Assembly: GCF_003344785.1 (NCBI RefSeq)
Contig: NZ_QPMK01000007.1
Location: 16,513-80,512, forward strand
Origin: Thalassococcus profundi
Lineage (GTDB): Bacteria > Pseudomonadota > Alphaproteobacteria > Rhodobacterales > Rhodobacteraceae
DNA: 64,000 nt
Direction of reading: 5' to 3'
Positions 48,042 to 58,173 of the stretch are shown here, piece by piece; the stretch's first letter is position 1, and every line of letters starts with the position of its first letter. Under the pieces are notes generated by a model. It saw only the letters and a program-made list of their open reading frames with translations. It searched no databases and was not told where the DNA came from. The position numbers and the translations under genes were made by a program.

Positions 48042-49493
48042 ATGGGCTTTCTGGACACAATTTTCGGCGTCATCAATGACTTGACATGGGGGTGGGCGCT
48101 CGTTCCATTCCTCGTCGTGCTGGGCGTCTTCTTTACTGCGGCCAGCGGTTTCATCCAGTTCCGCTTCTTCAAGCGCATGTTCAACGTCCTGCGCGGCACC
48201 GACGAAGACAACGATCCCACCAAGATCAGCGCGCGCGAGGCGCTGTTCATCTCGGTGGGTGGGCGCGTCGGCGGCGGCAACATCGCCGGGGTCGCCGTGG
48301 CCATCACCGCGGGCGGTCCGGGCGCGGTGTTCTGGATGTGGATGATCGCGCTCATTGGCATGTGTACCGCGCTGGTCGAGGCGACGCTGGCGCAGGTCTA
48401 CAAGCGCACCGATGAGAACGGCGACTACCGCGGCGGCCCCGCGCGCGCCATCGTCAGCGGGCTGGGCGAGAACTACCGCTGGCTCGCGTCGATCTACGCC
48501 GTCTGCCTGATCGCGTCCTTCGCCATCGGCTTCAACGCCTTCCAGGGCAACACCGTGGCCGGGGCGGCACTCGACTCGATGGAGATCCCGCGGCTCTGGA
48601 CGGGCCTCGCACTGTCGGCGCTGACCGGGGTGATCGTCTTCGGCGGCATACACCGCATCGCCAAGGCGGCGGACGTGATCATCCCGATCATGGCCATCGG
48701 CTATATCGCCATGGCGCTGATCGTGATCGTTCTGAACATCTTCTCGCTGCCCGCCGTGATCTGGGACATCGTCGCCAACGCCTTCGGCCTGCGCGAAGCG
48801 GTGTCTGGCGGCATCGGGGCGGCCATCGCCCAGGGCCTGCGGCGCGGCCTCTTCTCCAACGAGGCGGGCCTCGGCTCTGCCCCCAACGTCGCGGCGACGG
48901 CCTATGTAAAGCATCCGGTGAGCCAAGGCATCACCCAGAGCTTTTCGGTCTTCATCGACACGATCCTGATCTGCTCCTGCACGGCCTTCGTGATCCTGCT
49001 GGCAGATGTCTATCAGCCCGGGGCCGAGGGCATCGACGGCGTGGCGCTGACGCAGCAAAGCCTGGTGGAGCATCTGGGCGGCTGGACGCAGTATTTCCTG
49101 ACCGTGGCGATCCTGCTATTCGCTTTCTCGTCGATCATGTACAACTACTACCTGGGCGAAAACGCCCTGACCTTCATGACCGAAAACCCGATGGCGGTGC
49201 TGGTCCTGCGGCTGGCGATCATGGGGATCGTGTTCCTTGGCGCGGTCGCGCCGGGCGCGACGGCGGTGTTCTCGTTCTCCGACCCGATGATGGGCATCCT
49301 CGCCGTGGTGAACCTGCTGGCGCTGATGATGCTCTTCCCGATCGCCATGCGCGTGATCGGCGACTTCCGGGCGCAGCTGGCGGCGGGTGTGGCGAAGCCG
49401 GTCTTCGACCCGGCGAAGTTCCCCGATCTCGACACCGATCCCACCGCCTGGCCGGATGCGCCAGGCGCCAAGGCCGCCGCGGCCAAGGCGTAG
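48042..49493 (+). CDS. Alanine/glycine:cation symporter (AGCS family)
   Basis: 483 residues and about eleven helices. AGCS proteins take up Ala, Gly or D-Ala with Na+ or H+. Family segments are VGGRVGGGNIAGVAVAITAGG (partial) near residue 78 and GLFSNEAGLGSAPNVAATAY (partial) near 270. The start is the ATG at 48042, where the hydrophobic N-terminus begins; frames upstream are charged and unsupported. A hairpin at 49502-49533 follows. Confidence 0.94.
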   Translation: MGFLDTIFGVINDLTWGWALVPFLVVLGVFFTAASGFIQFRFFKRMFNVLRGTDEDNDPTKISAREALFISVGGRVGGGNIAGVAVAITAGGPGAVFWMWMIALIGMCTALVEATLAQVYKRTDENGDYRGGPARAIVSGLGENYRWLASIYAVCLIASFAIGFNAFQGNTVAGAALDSMEIPRLWTGLALSALTGVIVFGGIHRIAKAADVIIPIMAIGYIAMALIVIVLNIFSLPAVIWDIVANAFGLREAVSGGIGAAIAQGLRRGLFSNEAGLGSAPNVAATAYVKHPVSQGITQSFSVFIDTILICSCTAFVILLADVYQPGAEGIDGVALTQQSLVEHLGGWTQYFLTVAILLFAFSSIMYNYYLGENALTFMTENPMAVLVLRLAIMGIVFLGAVAPGATAVFSFSDPMMGILAVVNLLALMMLFPIAMRVIGDFRAQLAAGVAKPVFDPAKFPDLDTDPTAWPDAPGAKAAAAKA

Positions 49494-49501
49494 GACAAGA
49501 T

Positions 49502-49533
49502 CCCACGGCGCGGCCTAACGGTCGCGCCGTGGG
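49502..49533. terminator. Bidirectional terminator between the symporter and pyrC-like genes
   Basis: A perfect 11-bp stem (49502-49512 with 49523-49533) with a 10-base loop sits between two convergent stops, eight bases after one and directly before the other. Confidence 0.7.
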
Positions 49534-49534
49534 C

Positions 49535-50827
49535 CTAGCCGAAGACGCGCTGCCCGCCGACCCAGGTGCCCAGCACCTTGCCTTGCAAGCGCGCGCCGTC
49601 AAAGGGTGTGTTCTTGGATTTCGACTCCAGCTTGAACCGGTCGAGGATCAGCGGTTTGTCCGCGTCGAAAAGCACGAGGTCGGCGGGTGCGCCGGTGCTC
49701 AAACGGCCACAATCCAGGCCCAGCCGCCGCGCGGGGTTCAGCGTCATCGCGCGGAACAGGGTCGGCAGGTCCAGATCGCCGGAATGCACCAGCCGCAGCA
49801 GCACCGGCAGCATCGTCTCGAGCCCCACGGCACCCGAGGCGGCCTCCTCATAGGGCAAACGCTTGCTTTCCTCGTCCTGCGGGGTGTGGAACGACCCGAC
49901 GATGTCGATGAGACCCGTGCGCAGCGCCTCGAGCACCGCCTGCCGGTCGTCCTCGGACCGCAGCGGCGGCTTGACCTTGAAGAAGGTGCGGTAGTCGGCC
50001 ACGTCCAACTCGTTCAGCGTCAGGTGATGCATCGAGATGCCCGCGGTCACGTCGAAGCCGTTGCGCTTGGCCCTTTCCAGCGCGGGCAGGGCGCGCGCGG
50101 TGGTGATCTGGTCGGCGTGGTAGCGCACGCCGGTCATTTCCACGAGCGCGATGTCGCGGTCGAGCCCCATGCGCTCGGCCATCGGCGTGACGCCCGGCAG
50201 GCCGCGCAGGGAGGCAAACTTGCCGCTGGTCACCGCCGCACCCGCCGACAGGCCCGGGTCCTGCGGATGCATCATCACCAGCGCCCCTAGGGACCGGGCG
50301 TAGGTCATCGCGCGGCTCAGCACCTTGGTGTCGGTCACGACGTGGTCGCAATCGGTAAAGGCCACCGCGCCCGCGTCCATCAGGAACCCGATCTCGGTCA
50401 TCTCGCGGCCTTCGCGGCCCTTGGTCAGCGCCGCCATGGGCAGGACGTTGACGGGGGCGGCCTCGTTGGCGCGGCGGCGGATGAACTCGAGCGCCTCGGG
50501 CGTGTCGATGGCGGGCAGCGTGTCGGGCCGGGTGACCATGGTGGTGACCCCGCCCGCCGCCGCGGCAAGGCCCGCGGAGCGGAAGCTCTCCTTGTGCCGT
50601 TCGCCCGGTTCGCAGACTTTCACGCCGATATCGACGATACCCGGCGCGACGAAGGCGCCGCCCGCGTCAAGGCGCGCGGGCGCGGGCACCCGGTCGGTGC
50701 CGACCTCGGGTTCCGGCGTGTCGAAGACCTCGGCGATGCGACCGCCCGAGAGTAGCAGCGCGCCGGGGCGGACCTCGCCGGCCTCGGGGTCGATCAGGCG
50801 GGCGTTGAAGATTAGCGTGTCGGTCAT
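49535..50827 (-). CDS. pyrC: Dihydroorotase-like protein lacking catalytic residues (PyrC'-type)
   Basis: 430 residues of the type I dihydroorotase fold. The metal HxH motif (PGxxDxHVHxREPG in active enzymes) reads VDIGVKVCEPG, giving Gly68 and Lys70. The catalytic Asp of the TDHAPH motif is replaced (GSFHTPQ, Phe313). His187 and the HH at 267-268 remain. So it is probably inactive. In Pseudomonas an inactive pyrC' product is needed to assemble aspartate transcarbamoylase, and a similar role fits the position in the pyrB operon. It overlaps the small membrane-protein gene by 4 bases. Confidence 0.88.
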   Translation of the reverse strand: MTDTLIFNARLIDPEAGEVRPGALLLSGGRIAEVFDTPEPEVGTDRVPAPARLDAGGAFVAPGIVDIGVKVCEPGERHKESFRSAGLAAAAGGVTTMVTRPDTLPAIDTPEALEFIRRRANEAAPVNVLPMAALTKGREGREMTEIGFLMDAGAVAFTDCDHVVTDTKVLSRAMTYARSLGALVMMHPQDPGLSAGAAVTSGKFASLRGLPGVTPMAERMGLDRDIALVEMTGVRYHADQITTARALPALERAKRNGFDVTAGISMHHLTLNELDVADYRTFFKVKPPLRSEDDRQAVLEALRTGLIDIVGSFHTPQDEESKRLPYEEAASGAVGLETMLPVLLRLVHSGDLDLPTLFRAMTLNPARRLGLDCGRLSTGAPADLVLFDADKPLILDRFKLESKSKNTPFDGARLQGKVLGTWVGGQRVFG

Positions 50828-51378
50828 GCGCCGCCCCCCAGGGCAAAGGCCAGCACCGCCAGCACGATGACGACCAGCGCCGCGAGGATGAGCTTGAGCG
50901 TCGTCGAACTGCCCTTGGACACCGGCCCGCCGGGGGCGCCGCCTTCCAGCGCACCCTCTGCAGAGGCGCTGCGCAGCGGGCGGCCGATGGGTGCCTTGGT
51001 CTCATCCGCGTAGCTGCCGACCCAGCGCAGCGGCGACTGGATGTTGAGCGTCTGCGCGGTGCGGTCGAAGGCGGCGCTGGTTAGGATCACCACATGCCCG
51101 CGCAGCGCATCGAGCCGTGCCCTGTCATCGCGGAAATCCTGCCCGGTCAGGCCGTAGCCTTCTGCAAGATAGGTGGACAAAGGCATGTCGCCCAGGTCGC
51201 GGATCGCCACCACCTCCACGAAAGCCGCACGCAGGCGCTTGGCGCCCAGCCCGTATTGCAGCGGCCATTCGCCGGTCCCGGCCTGCGCGGTGTAGCGCTC
51301 GACCGCCTCGGGCGGCAGGTCCAGTTGAAAGACCCGGGTGATGCCCGCGTCGAATTCCGAGATGTCCATCCGGGTCAC
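50824..51378 (-). CDS. Small tail-anchored protein between pyrB and pyrC-like genes, unknown function
   Basis: 184 residues from a GTG overlapping the pyrB stop (GTGA); an ATG three codons later is the alternative. A soluble N-terminal part (about 1-125) has no domain I recognise. A Gly/Ser/Pro-rich linker follows, and one C-terminal helix ([20 protein letters not shown]) would anchor it in the membrane. It has no ATCase or pyrI-like motif. Tight coupling to both neighbours suggests a link to pyrimidine synthesis or to placing the complex at the membrane. Confidence 0.85.
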   Translation of the reverse strand: MTRMDISEFDAGITRVFQLDLPPEAVERYTAQAGTGEWPLQYGLGAKRLRAAFVEVVAIRDLGDMPLSTYLAEGYGLTGQDFRDDRARLDALRGHVVILTSAAFDRTAQTLNIQSPLRWVGSYADETKAPIGRPLRSASAEGALEGGAPGGPVSKGSSTTLKLILAALVVIVLAVLAFALGGGA

Positions 51379-52325
51379 ACCATCACCTCTTTCGGCCGGG
51401 CCCGCAGGTTGCGCGCCAAAAGGTCCATCGCCGCCATGCGCACGGCAACGCCCATTTCCACCTGTTCCTGGATCACCGAGCGGTTGATGTCGTCGGCCAG
51501 GGTGCCGTCGATCTCGACCCCGCGATTCATCGGGCCGGGATGCATGACGATGGCGTCGTCCTTGGCAAAGCCCAGTTTCTCCGCATCCAGTCCGAAGCGG
51601 TGGTAATACTCCCGCTCGGACGGGATAAATCCGCCGTCCATGCGTTCCTTCTGCAGCCGCAGCATCATCACCACGTCGACGTCGCGCAGCCCTTCGCGCA
51701 TGTCGTCGAAGACCTCGACGCCGAACTGGTCGATCCCCGCGGGCATCAGCGTCGGCGGACCGATCAGGCGCACGCGGTTCTCCATCTTGCCCAGCAGCAG
51801 GATGTTCGACCGCGCGACGCGCGAATGGGCGATGTCGCCGCAGATCGCGACCGACAGCCGGTGCAGGCGGCCCTTGGCGCGGCGGATCGTCAGCGCGTCG
51901 AGCAGCGCCTGGGTGGGATGTTCGTGGCGCCCGTCACCGGCGTTCAGCACCGCGCAGTTGACCTTTTGCGACAGCAGATCCACCGCGCCTGATTGCGGAT
52001 GCCGTACCACCAGCAGGTCGGGGTGCATGGCGTTGAGACTCATCGCCGTGTCGATCAGCGTCTCGCCCTTCTTGATCGAGCTGGCCTGCATCGCCATGTT
52101 CATCACATCCGCGCCCAGCCGCTTGCCCGCCAGTTCGAAACTGGCCTGGGTGCGGGTCGAGTTTTCGAAGAACATGTTGATCTGCGTGAGCCCCGACAGG
52201 ATGCCCGAGCGTTTCTCGCGCTGGCGGTTCAGGGTCACGTACTTGTCCGACAGGTCCAGCAGCGTGGTGATCTCGTCCGGGCGCAGGGGTTCGATCCCCA
52301 GAAGGTGACGCTGATCGAAACGCAT
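51375..52325 (-). CDS. pyrB: Aspartate carbamoyltransferase catalytic subunit
   Basis: 316 residues. It makes carbamoyl aspartate, the first committed step of pyrimidine synthesis. The carbamoyl phosphate site [20 protein letters not shown] (partial; STRT motif near residue 53) is intact, as are [12 protein letters not shown] and [11 protein letters not shown]. No pyrI is adjacent. It is first in a three-gene operon with a small membrane protein and a non-catalytic dihydroorotase, overlapping the next gene by 4 bases. Confidence 0.97.
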   Translation of the reverse strand: MRFDQRHLLGIEPLRPDEITTLLDLSDKYVTLNRQREKRSGILSGLTQINMFFENSTRTQASFELAGKRLGADVMNMAMQASSIKKGETLIDTAMSLNAMHPDLLVVRHPQSGAVDLLSQKVNCAVLNAGDGRHEHPTQALLDALTIRRAKGRLHRLSVAICGDIAHSRVARSNILLLGKMENRVRLIGPPTLMPAGIDQFGVEVFDDMREGLRDVDVVMMLRLQKERMDGGFIPSEREYYHRFGLDAEKLGFAKDDAIVMHPGPMNRGVEIDGTLADDINRSVIQEQVEMGVAVRMAAMDLLARNLRARPKEVMV

Positions 52326-52352
52326 GGGCGGGCTCCTGTTGGGGACGCCGCG

Positions 52353-52381
52353 GTTATAGGAAGCAGGGCCGGGGGCGGCAA
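52353..52381 (-). promoter_or_regulatory. Promoter of the pyrB operon
   Basis: On the minus strand TTGCCG (first base 52381), a 17-base spacer and TATAAC (52358-52353) match the main sigma-factor consensus well, 27 bases before the ATG, with CAGGAG as ribosome site. Confidence 0.65.
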
Positions 52382-52413
52382 GCGGGTTTGCCGCGATCCG
52401 GACAGGGGCGCGG

Positions 52414-54039
52414 TCAGGCGCCGGATTTCAGACGGAACCGCTGGATCTTGCCGGATTCGGTCTTGGGCAGGGCATCGAGAAACTTCACCGACCTTGGATA
52501 TTTGAACGGCGCGATCACTGCCTTGACGTGATCCTGCAGCGCCTTGACCATCGCCGCGTCACCGGTGTGGCCCTCGCCCAGCACCACATGCGCCTCGACG
52601 ATGCTGCCGCGTTCGGCGTCGGGCTGGCCGACCACCGCGCATTCCGCCACCGCGTCGTGCGACAGCAGCGCCGCCTCCACCTCGGGGCCGGCGATGTTGT
52701 AGCCCGAGGACACGATCATGTCGTCGTTGCGCGCGGCGAAATGCAGGTAGCCGTCCTCGTCCATGGAAAAGGCGTCGCCGGTGATGTTCCAGCCATCGAG
52801 CACGTAGCCCGTCTGCCGGTCGTCGGCGAGGTAGCGGCAGCCCGTGGGCCCGCGCACCGCCAGCCGCCCCACCGTGCCGCGCGGTACCTCGGCGCCGGCA
52901 TCGTCGATCACCCTGGCCTCGTAGCCGGTGACCGGCTTGCCGGTGCAGGCGGGGCGGTGATCGTCGAAGCGGTTGGTGACGAAGATGTGCAGCATCTCGG
53001 TGGCGCCGATCCCGTCGAGCATGGGCTTGCCGGTCTTTTGCTGCCACTCGTCATAGACCGGCGCGGGCAGCGTCTCGCCCGCCGAGACCGCCGCGCGCAG
53101 GGACGACAGGTCCGCGCCCTCGTCCATGGCCCGCAGCATCACGCGATAGGCGGTGGGGGCGGTGAAACAGACGGTGGCTTTGAATTTCTGGATGATCTCG
53201 ATCATGTTGGGCGGCGAGGCATTCTCGAGCAGGGTCGCCGCGGCACCGAAGCGCAGCGGAAACACCGCAAGGCCGCCCAGCCCGAAGGTGAAGGCCAGCG
53301 GCGGAGAGCCGACGAAGACATCCTCGGGGGTCACGCCCAGCACCTCTTTCGCATAGCCGTCCGCGATGATGAGAATGTCGCGGTGGAAATGAATCGTCGC
53401 CTTGGGCGACCCTGTGGTGCCCGAGGTGAAGCCCAGAAGCGCCACGTCGTCGCGGGCCGTCGGAACCGCTTCGAACAGCACGGGCTTTTCCAGCGCCAGC
53501 CGGTCAAGCTCGGCATCGTGGTTCGACGTGCCGTCGAAGCCCACAACGGTCTTGAGGAAGCCGCTGGTCTTGGCGCAGGTGGCCATCTCGTCCATCAGCC
53601 GCGTGTCGCAGAAGGCGAACTGGATTTCCGCCTTGTCGACGATCTTGGTCAACTCACCGGCGCGCAGCATCGGCATGGTGTTCACGACCACGGCGCCCGC
53701 CTTGGTGGCCGCGAGCCAAACCGCGACCATCGCCGGGTTGTTGGCCGACCGGATCAGAACCCGGTTGCCGGGCTTGACGCCCAGATCCGACACCATCGCG
53801 TGTGCCAGCCGGTTGGTCCAGTCGGTCAGCTCCTTGTAGGTGCGCCGCCGGCCGTTGCCGATCAGCGCCGTGCGGTCGCCGAAGCCGCGTTCGACCATGG
53901 CGTCGGTCAGCTCCACCCCGGCATTGATCCGCTCGGGGTAGTCGAAGCCATCGAGCCGCAGGTCCGGCCACTGCTCGGGTGGCGGCAGGTTGTCCCGCGC
54001 GAAGGTGTCCACATGCGCAGAAGGGCCGAGGGGTGTCAT
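52414..54039 (-). CDS. Aryl/acyl-CoA ligase (AMP-forming, benzoate/2-aminobenzoate-CoA ligase-like)
   Basis: 541 residues of the adenylate-forming family. ATP motif [19 protein letters not shown] near residue 185, A5-type GATEML near 325, hinge region [14 protein letters not shown] near 430 and the catalytic Lys in TESGKIQR near 525. Size and the opening ([19 protein letters not shown]) match ligases named 2-aminobenzoate-CoA or benzoate-CoA ligase. It activates a carboxylic acid for the dehydrogenase and hydratase encoded upstream. Overlaps the cupin gene by 4 bases; last in its transcript. Confidence 0.92.
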   Translation of the reverse strand: MTPLGPSAHVDTFARDNLPPPEQWPDLRLDGFDYPERINAGVELTDAMVERGFGDRTALIGNGRRRTYKELTDWTNRLAHAMVSDLGVKPGNRVLIRSANNPAMVAVWLAATKAGAVVVNTMPMLRAGELTKIVDKAEIQFAFCDTRLMDEMATCAKTSGFLKTVVGFDGTSNHDAELDRLALEKPVLFEAVPTARDDVALLGFTSGTTGSPKATIHFHRDILIIADGYAKEVLGVTPEDVFVGSPPLAFTFGLGGLAVFPLRFGAAATLLENASPPNMIEIIQKFKATVCFTAPTAYRVMLRAMDEGADLSSLRAAVSAGETLPAPVYDEWQQKTGKPMLDGIGATEMLHIFVTNRFDDHRPACTGKPVTGYEARVIDDAGAEVPRGTVGRLAVRGPTGCRYLADDRQTGYVLDGWNITGDAFSMDEDGYLHFAARNDDMIVSSGYNIAGPEVEAALLSHDAVAECAVVGQPDAERGSIVEAHVVLGEGHTGDAAMVKALQDHVKAVIAPFKYPRSVKFLDALPKTESGKIQRFRLKSGA

Positions 54040-54485
54040 GCGTTGGCCTCTTCGGGCAGGAATTCGACCTCGTGCCGGGCCGACAGCTCGACGATGCGGG
54101 GAATGTCGGTCTGGTCGTGCAGCGCTTCGAAGAGATCGCGCAGCTGGCCCATCGGCGACACCCAAAAGAGCGCCCGGCAGGGCTTGTCGGACTTGTTGAA
54201 ATAGCCGTGCGGGATGCCGCGCGGCATCCGCACCAGATCGCCCGCGCGGGCCTTGGTCCAGACGCCGTCCAGCTTCAGGTCCAATTCGCCCTCCTGCACA
54301 AGGATGAATTCGTCCTGCGTCGGATGGATGTGCACGGGCACGAACTGGCCCGGTTCGGAATTGGTCTCGAAGGCGAAGGTCGATTCGCAGATCGCTTTGG
54401 GATAGTAGGTCTGCCCGAGGATGTTCCAGACCGTGCCGTGCTGGCCGGTGCCGTTCTCGGTGATGCCTTTTTCCAGATCCGTCAT
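54036..54485 (-). CDS. Cupin-domain protein (paralogue 1)
   Basis: 149 residues, one cupin barrel. The metal site is HIHPTQDEF near residue 55 with the later IPHGYFNK His. It is the same length as the cupin at 62770-63219 and close to it in sequence (WNILGQTY, HIHPTQDEFI, IPHG-FNK, FLPEE in both). Cupins near aromatic pathways can be dioxygenases, isomerases or sensors. The start is the ATG at 54485 with GGGAGC upstream; a longer frame to 54527 is unsupported. Confidence 0.88.
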   Translation of the reverse strand: MTDLEKGITENGTGQHGTVWNILGQTYYPKAICESTFAFETNSEPGQFVPVHIHPTQDEFILVQEGELDLKLDGVWTKARAGDLVRMPRGIPHGYFNKSDKPCRALFWVSPMGQLRDLFEALHDQTDIPRIVELSARHEVEFLPEEANA

Positions 54486-54572
54486 GGTCTTGCTCCCGTG
54501 TTGGCGCCCCGTTTGCCGGGGCTGCAAAGTGACACCGCCGCGCCCGGGTGAGGGGCGCGGCGGCGAGGTGGC

Positions 54573-55726
<1,154 letters not shown>

Positions 55727-55727
<1 letters not shown>

Positions 55728-56527
55728 CAATCGCCCTCGAACACAGGTTTCTGTTTGGCGACGAAGGCGTCATAGGCGCGGGTGAAATCGGCGGTCTGCA
55801 TGCAGATCGCCTGCGCCTGCGCCTCGGCCTCGATCGCCTGATCGAGCGTCATCGCCCATTCCTGCTGCAGCATCGTCTTGGTCATCATGTGGCCGAAGTT
55901 CGGACCCTCGGCGATCTCGGACGCCCAGGCGACGGCCTCGTCCTCCAACGTCTCTGCCGGAACCAGCCGGTTCCAGAATCCCCAGCGTTCGCCTTCCTCG
56001 GCGCGCATGACCCGGCCGGTATAGAGCAGCTCGTTGGCGCGGCCCTGGCCGATGATCCGCGGCAGCATCGCGCAGGCGCCCATGTCGCAACCCGCGAGAC
56101 CGACGCGGGTGAAAAGGAAGGCGCATTTCGCCTCTGGCGTGGCCATCCGCAGGTCCGAGGCCATCGCGATGATCGCGCCCGCGCCGACGCAGACGCCGTC
56201 GGCGGCGGTGATCACCGGCTTGCCGCAGTTCAGCATCGCCTTGACCAGATCGCCGGTCATGCGGGTGAAGGCCAGCAGTTCCTTCATCGACATGCGGGTC
56301 AGCGGGCCGATGATGTCGTGCACGTCCCCGCCCGAGGAGAAGTTGCCGCCGTTCGAGGCGAATACCACGGCCTTGACCTGATCGTTGTCGCGCAGGGCGC
56401 GGAACCAGTCGCGCAGGGCGGCGTAGCTGTCGAAGGTCAGCGGATTCTTTCGGTCGGGGCGATCCAGCCGGACCACGGCGATGCCCTCCCGGATGTCGCA
56501 AAGGAAATGCTCGGGTGCGTCGGTCAT
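55727..56527 (-). CDS. Enoyl-CoA hydratase/isomerase family protein
   Basis: 266 residues of the crotonase fold. The oxyanion-hole regions are [13 protein letters not shown] near residue 60 and [19 protein letters not shown] near 110. The second catalytic Glu position is not obvious ([16 protein letters not shown]), so it may be an isomerase, dehalogenase-like or hydrolase variant instead of a true hydratase. It overlaps the marR gene by 4 bases and belongs with the ligase and dehydrogenase. Confidence 0.92.
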
Positions 56528-57051
56528 GCGGTCTGCTCCGGATCGGTGTCGGTCTTGATGATGGCGTCGAAGCGGTCCGAGAACATGCGCGCCTCGTCGA
56601 GGCTCACGTCGCCCAGCAATTCGCTGATCCAGGTCTCGTGCGCTTCGGCCTGCCGGGCGAACGCCTCGCGGCCCTTGCGCGTGAGCCGCACCAGCGACGC
56701 GCGGCGGTCGCCCGGCACCTGGACGCGCACCACCAGCCCCTCTTCGACCAGCCGGTCGACGATGCCGGTGACGTTGCCGTTCGACACCCGCAGCACGCCG
56801 GACAGCGCGCTCATCTTCAGCCCGTCGTCATAGCGCGCGAGCGCCGCCATGACGTCGAAGCGCGGCAGGGTCGATCCGAATTCGCGGCGCAGCCGGTCAC
56901 GCAGAGCCGCCTCGACCCGGCGGGTGCTTTTCAGCATCCGCAGCCACATGCGCAGCCGTTCCTTGGACGCCGCATCGCGCGGCGTTTCGGTCTCTGGCAG
57001 GGGGCTGTCGGGCTTCGTCTGCGTCACGTCATTCTCCGCGATCACGGGCAT
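56524..57051 (-). CDS. MarR-family transcriptional regulator
   Basis: 175 residues. Winged helix about 40-140: [20 protein letters not shown], then [23 protein letters not shown] (partial) as recognition helix and [21 protein letters not shown] as wing. Start choice is open: ATG at 57051, or GTG at 57027 which has GGAG six bases upstream. MarR proteins in aromatic clusters often bind aryl-CoA or the free acid. First gene of the leftward arm; the inverted repeat at 57081-57113 is its likely site. Confidence 0.92.
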   Translation of the reverse strand: MPVIAENDVTQTKPDSPLPETETPRDAASKERLRMWLRMLKSTRRVEAALRDRLRREFGSTLPRFDVMAALARYDDGLKMSALSGVLRVSNGNVTGIVDRLVEEGLVVRVQVPGDRRASLVRLTRKGREAFARQAEAHETWISELLGDVSLDEARMFSDRFDAIIKTDTDPEQTA

Positions 57052-57080
57052 CTGCCTCAACGCTAGGCAGGCGTCATTTT

Positions 57081-57113
57081 TATTTCAAGCAAAAAAAGTT
57101 TGAGCTTGAAATA
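57081..57113. promoter_or_regulatory. Probable MarR operator in the divergent promoter
   Basis: TATTTCAAGC (57081-57090) and GCTTGAAATA (57104-57113) are a perfect 10-bp inverted repeat with a 13-base spacer, in an AT-rich gap between marR and the hydrolase gene. A TATATT at 57112-57117 overlaps the right arm and could be the -10 for the rightward operon. Confidence 0.65.
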
Positions 57114-57209
57114 TATTTTGAGCCGCGTAACGATGAGGGAGAAATCAAGGCTTGGAGCGCTTGCAAGACGCGGTTCAGGGGCCTTTGGCACAGGGATTTG
57201 GCCGAGACG

Positions 57210-58046
57210 ATGCACGCGATTCTGCACGATGTGACTGATTGGGACGACGCCTATGAAAACGGGCGCAACATCCCCGGCGGGACCGACTACCCCGCGCCCT
57301 GGGTGGCCCCGGCGCAGGCGTTCCGCGACGCAGCCGATGCCCGGCTCGATCAGAGCTACGGCGACCGCGCGCGGGAAGTCTATGACCTTTTCCTGCCGCA
57401 GGGCGCGCCGCGCGGGCTCTTGGTCTTCGTGCATGGCGGCTACTGGATGGCGCTCGACAAATCCTACTGGTCGCACCTGGCGGCGGGGCCGCTGGCGGCG
57501 GGCTTTGCCGTGGCGATGCCGTCCTACGACCTATGCCCCGAGGTGAGCATCTCGCAGATCACCGAACAGATCGGCGCCGCGATCACCGCAGCCGCCGCGC
57601 AGGTGGATGGGCCCATCGTCCTGTCGGGCCATTCCGCGGGCGGGCATCTGGTGACCGCGATGATGTGCGAGGACAGCCCGCTGCCCGAGGATGTCCGCTC
57701 GCGGCTGGCCCATGTGGTCAGCATCTCGGGCCTGCATGATCTGCGGCCCCTGATGCGCACCGCGCGCAACGCCGCACTCCGTCTCGACAGGGCCAGCGCC
57801 GAAGCCGCCAGCCCGGCGCTGAAACAGCCGCTGCCCGGCATCCGCCTGACCGCCTGGGTCGGAGGCGGAGAGCGGCAGGAATTCATCCGCCAGACCGAGC
57901 TGATCGCCAACATCTGGCACGGTCTGGGGGCGCCGACGCTCGCGGTGGTTGAGCCGGACCGCCATCATTTCAACGTGATAGACGGGTTGATGCGCGCGGG
58001 CAGCCCGCTGATGCGCGCCGCACTCGATCCGGTGCCGGGGGACTAG
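57210..58046 (+). CDS. Alpha/beta hydrolase, arylformamidase-like
   Basis: 278 residues. The oxyanion motif HGGYWMALDKSYW near residue 75 and nucleophile GHSAGGHL near 141 are the marks of kynurenine-formamidase-like esterases; the late His is in DRHHFNVI near 250. The HGGYW form supports arylformamidase over general esterases. That enzyme would link formylkynurenine to anthranilate, which fits the aryl-CoA ligase nearby, but no kynureninase is in the window. The start is the ATG at 57210; a TTG at 57198 is possible. Confidence 0.88.
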   Translation: MHAILHDVTDWDDAYENGRNIPGGTDYPAPWVAPAQAFRDAADARLDQSYGDRAREVYDLFLPQGAPRGLLVFVHGGYWMALDKSYWSHLAAGPLAAGFAVAMPSYDLCPEVSISQITEQIGAAITAAAAQVDGPIVLSGHSAGGHLVTAMMCEDSPLPEDVRSRLAHVVSISGLHDLRPLMRTARNAALRLDRASAEAASPALKQPLPGIRLTAWVGGGERQEFIRQTELIANIWHGLGAPTLAVVEPDRHHFNVIDGLMRAGSPLMRAALDPVPGD

Positions 58047-58173
58047 GGAAAAGACTTGCATCCGCCCGCCGCCCCGGCGCTCAATGCACGGGCCGCGCGG
58101 AACCGGAGCGACGGAAACGCGACAAGAACAGAGACGGCAAAGCCGCGACAGACATCACCAACGGGAGTTCACC

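Noticed and set aside
47160-49073. 637-residue minus-strand frame including plsY
   Set aside because: Only the last 202 residues are PlsY; the rest is antisense to the symporter gene.
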